From assembly GCA_012910725.1 (NCBI GenBank), contig WNEG01000085.1, positions 1-20,597 of the forward strand: a stretch of 20,597 bases of DNA, read 5' to 3'. Positions 19,821 to 20,597 of the stretch are shown here, one piece after another. The notes under the pieces were generated by a model. That model was not told the DNA's origin. It ran no database searches and saw only the letters and a list, made by a program, of their open reading frames with translations. The translations under genes and the position numbers were made by a program. How positions within the stretch are numbered: position 1 is the stretch's first letter; each line of letters begins with the position of its first letter. The stretch is from Candidatus Ethanoperedens thermophilum. GTDB taxonomy: Archaea; Halobacteriota; Methanosarcinia; Methanosarcinales; EX4572-44.

Positions 19821-20513
19821 ATAACACAAGTTTATTTTGTAGGTGCAGGTCCTGGAACAGTGGAACTGCTTAGTATAAAAGCGGAACGACTCATTAAAAC
19901 AGCAGACCTTGTAATACACTATGGTGATGCAACTGCTCCTGAAATAATCGAACTTGCAGCAGCAGATATTATAAGCAGCTATGGAAAAACACTTGACGAA
20001 ATCACAGATACGATAGAAACCTATGTTAAACAGAAAAAAACAGTAGTACGCATCCACAGTGGGGATCCATCTCTTTTTGGTGGGATGCTTGAACAAATCC
20101 ATGCACTTGAAAGAAGAGGTATCAAGGTCGGAGTGGTGCCAGGTATTTCAGCCATGTTTGCATCAGCAGCACTTCTAAAAACACAGCTGACACTTCCAGG
20201 CGTTACTCAAACCGTGATAGTAACACGACCAGAGGAACCAATCGAAGAACTATCAAAGCATCTGGCCACCATGGTCATATTTCTTGGAGTTGAAAAGGTA
20301 CAGGAGATAATAGACCGGGTAGCATATCCACCTGATACAGATGTTGCTGTGGTATACCATGCTTTCTGGCCTGACCAAAAAATAATAAGAGGAACCATAT
20401 CAGATATAGCAGGAAAGGTAAAAACCGCTAAAATCAAGCATGGTGCAATCATCATCATCGGAGAAGCTGCAAACCCAAAAACAATCCTGACCATTGATCG
20501 CGGCGAATCTTGA
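19821..20513 (+). CDS. cbiF: Cobalt-precorrin-4 C11-methyltransferase with apparent AUA start (copy B)
   Basis: Homology begins at 19821 with I/M-TQVYFVGAGPG, the SAM-binding start of CbiF (usually M-x-x-V-Y-F-V-G-A-G-P-G). It continues through VRIHSGDPSLFGGMLEQIHALERRGIKVGVVPGISAMFASAALLKTQLTLPG to IIIIGEA, 230 codons. The codon at the expected start is ATA, 7 nt after a good GAGGTG (19808-19813). The frame has a TAG at 19806-19808 and no ATG, GTG or TTG between it and 19821. A GTG at 19860 would remove the GAGPG loop. So either AUA is used, or the start was lost by mutation. Role: methylation at C11 in anaerobic corrinoid synthesis. After VTRP it is 7 residues shorter than copy A. Confidence 0.88.
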   Translation: MTQVYFVGAGPGTVELLSIKAERLIKTADLVIHYGDATAPEIIELAAADIISSYGKTLDEITDTIETYVKQKKTVVRIHSGDPSLFGGMLEQIHALERRGIKVGVVPGISAMFASAALLKTQLTLPGVTQTVIVTRPEEPIEELSKHLATMVIFLGVEKVQEIIDRVAYPPDTDVAVVYHAFWPDQKIIRGTISDIAGKVKTAKIKHGAIIIIGEAANPKTILTIDRGES

Positions 20514-20522
20514 TAGCACCTT

Positions 20523-20597
20523 GATTGCTAACGCACTCGATTGCTAACGCACTCGATTGCTAGCGCAATCGAGAGTTATTTCCACACAACAGAGTGT
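20523..20597. repeat. Second hairpin cluster, cut by the window end
   Basis: Three 16-bp units GATTGCTAACGCACTC run in tandem (20523, 20539, and a variant at 20555). The variant completes a perfect hairpin with 9-bp arms CTCGATTGC and GCAATCGAG and loop TAGC (20552-20573). It is followed by GAGTTATTT and CCACACAACAGAGTGT, the same order (hairpin A-like, ATTATTTT, hairpin B-like) as at 18542-18590. It starts 9 bp after the cbiF stop and probably continues past the window. Confidence 0.8.

Overview
The window looks like a chromosomal piece of an anaerobic euryarchaeon of the methanogen or methane/alkane-oxidiser lineage. Markers are an archaeosine synthase (ArcS), an aMBF1-type bridging factor, a PAC2 proteasome-assembly chaperone, an anaerobic (CbiF-type) cobalamin enzyme, a tungsten aldehyde oxidoreductase and a DUF2162 / ExbB-like / DUF2149 membrane operon of a kind I associate with methanogen genomes. 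TATA boxes sit 25-30 nt before several start codons, which suggests leaderless mRNAs. A Cys-type CcmE implies c-type cytochromes. An ANME-1 / Syntrophoarchaeum-like source would fit, but that is inference only.

Layout. 1-408: 3' end of a cbiF gene. 589-1201: three tiny membrane-protein ORFs, the last split by an in-frame TGA. 1278-3349: aldehyde ferredoxin oxidoreductase and ccmE. 3350-3756: non-coding, with a relic resembling the right end of an IS605/TnpB element. 3757-9130: a GC-richer, probably imported defence island in tight operon arrangement. It holds a small ORF, a beta-class DNA methyltransferase, a HTH-ImmA/IrrE protease with a DUF4411 PIN-like toxin, an orphaned MNT antitoxin with an 18-codon HepT-like stub, a complete MNT/HEPN pair, and only the first ~53 codons of the restriction subunit. 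Its junctions carry duplicated sequence, so the island looks built and then broken by recombination.

9174-12539: the ion-channel-like operon on the minus strand, a divergent ArsR-type regulator with a DUF4430-like (transcobalamin-type) domain, an orphan hisH behind a duplicated promoter, and two small membrane proteins. 12664-15445: a two-cluster ferredoxin, arcS and a PD-(D/E)XK nuclease-like protein. 15839-16842: aMBF1 and a RelE-type toxin with its antitoxin. 16843-18420: decayed remains of two different DDE transposases fused end to end. 18518-18985: an array of short hairpins in 59-bp tandem repeats. Then come the PAC2 gene and a second cbiF, which appears to use an AUA start codon. The window ends as another hairpin cluster begins.

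Most interesting: (1) the regulator with a cobalamin-binding-like domain sharing a symmetric TATA box and a palindromic operator with the DUF2162/ExbB/DUF2149 operon, between two cbiF paralogues; (2) a dispersed family of about 21-nt triloop hairpins; (3) the repeatedly reused gene junction inside the defence island; (4) the AUA-start cbiF.
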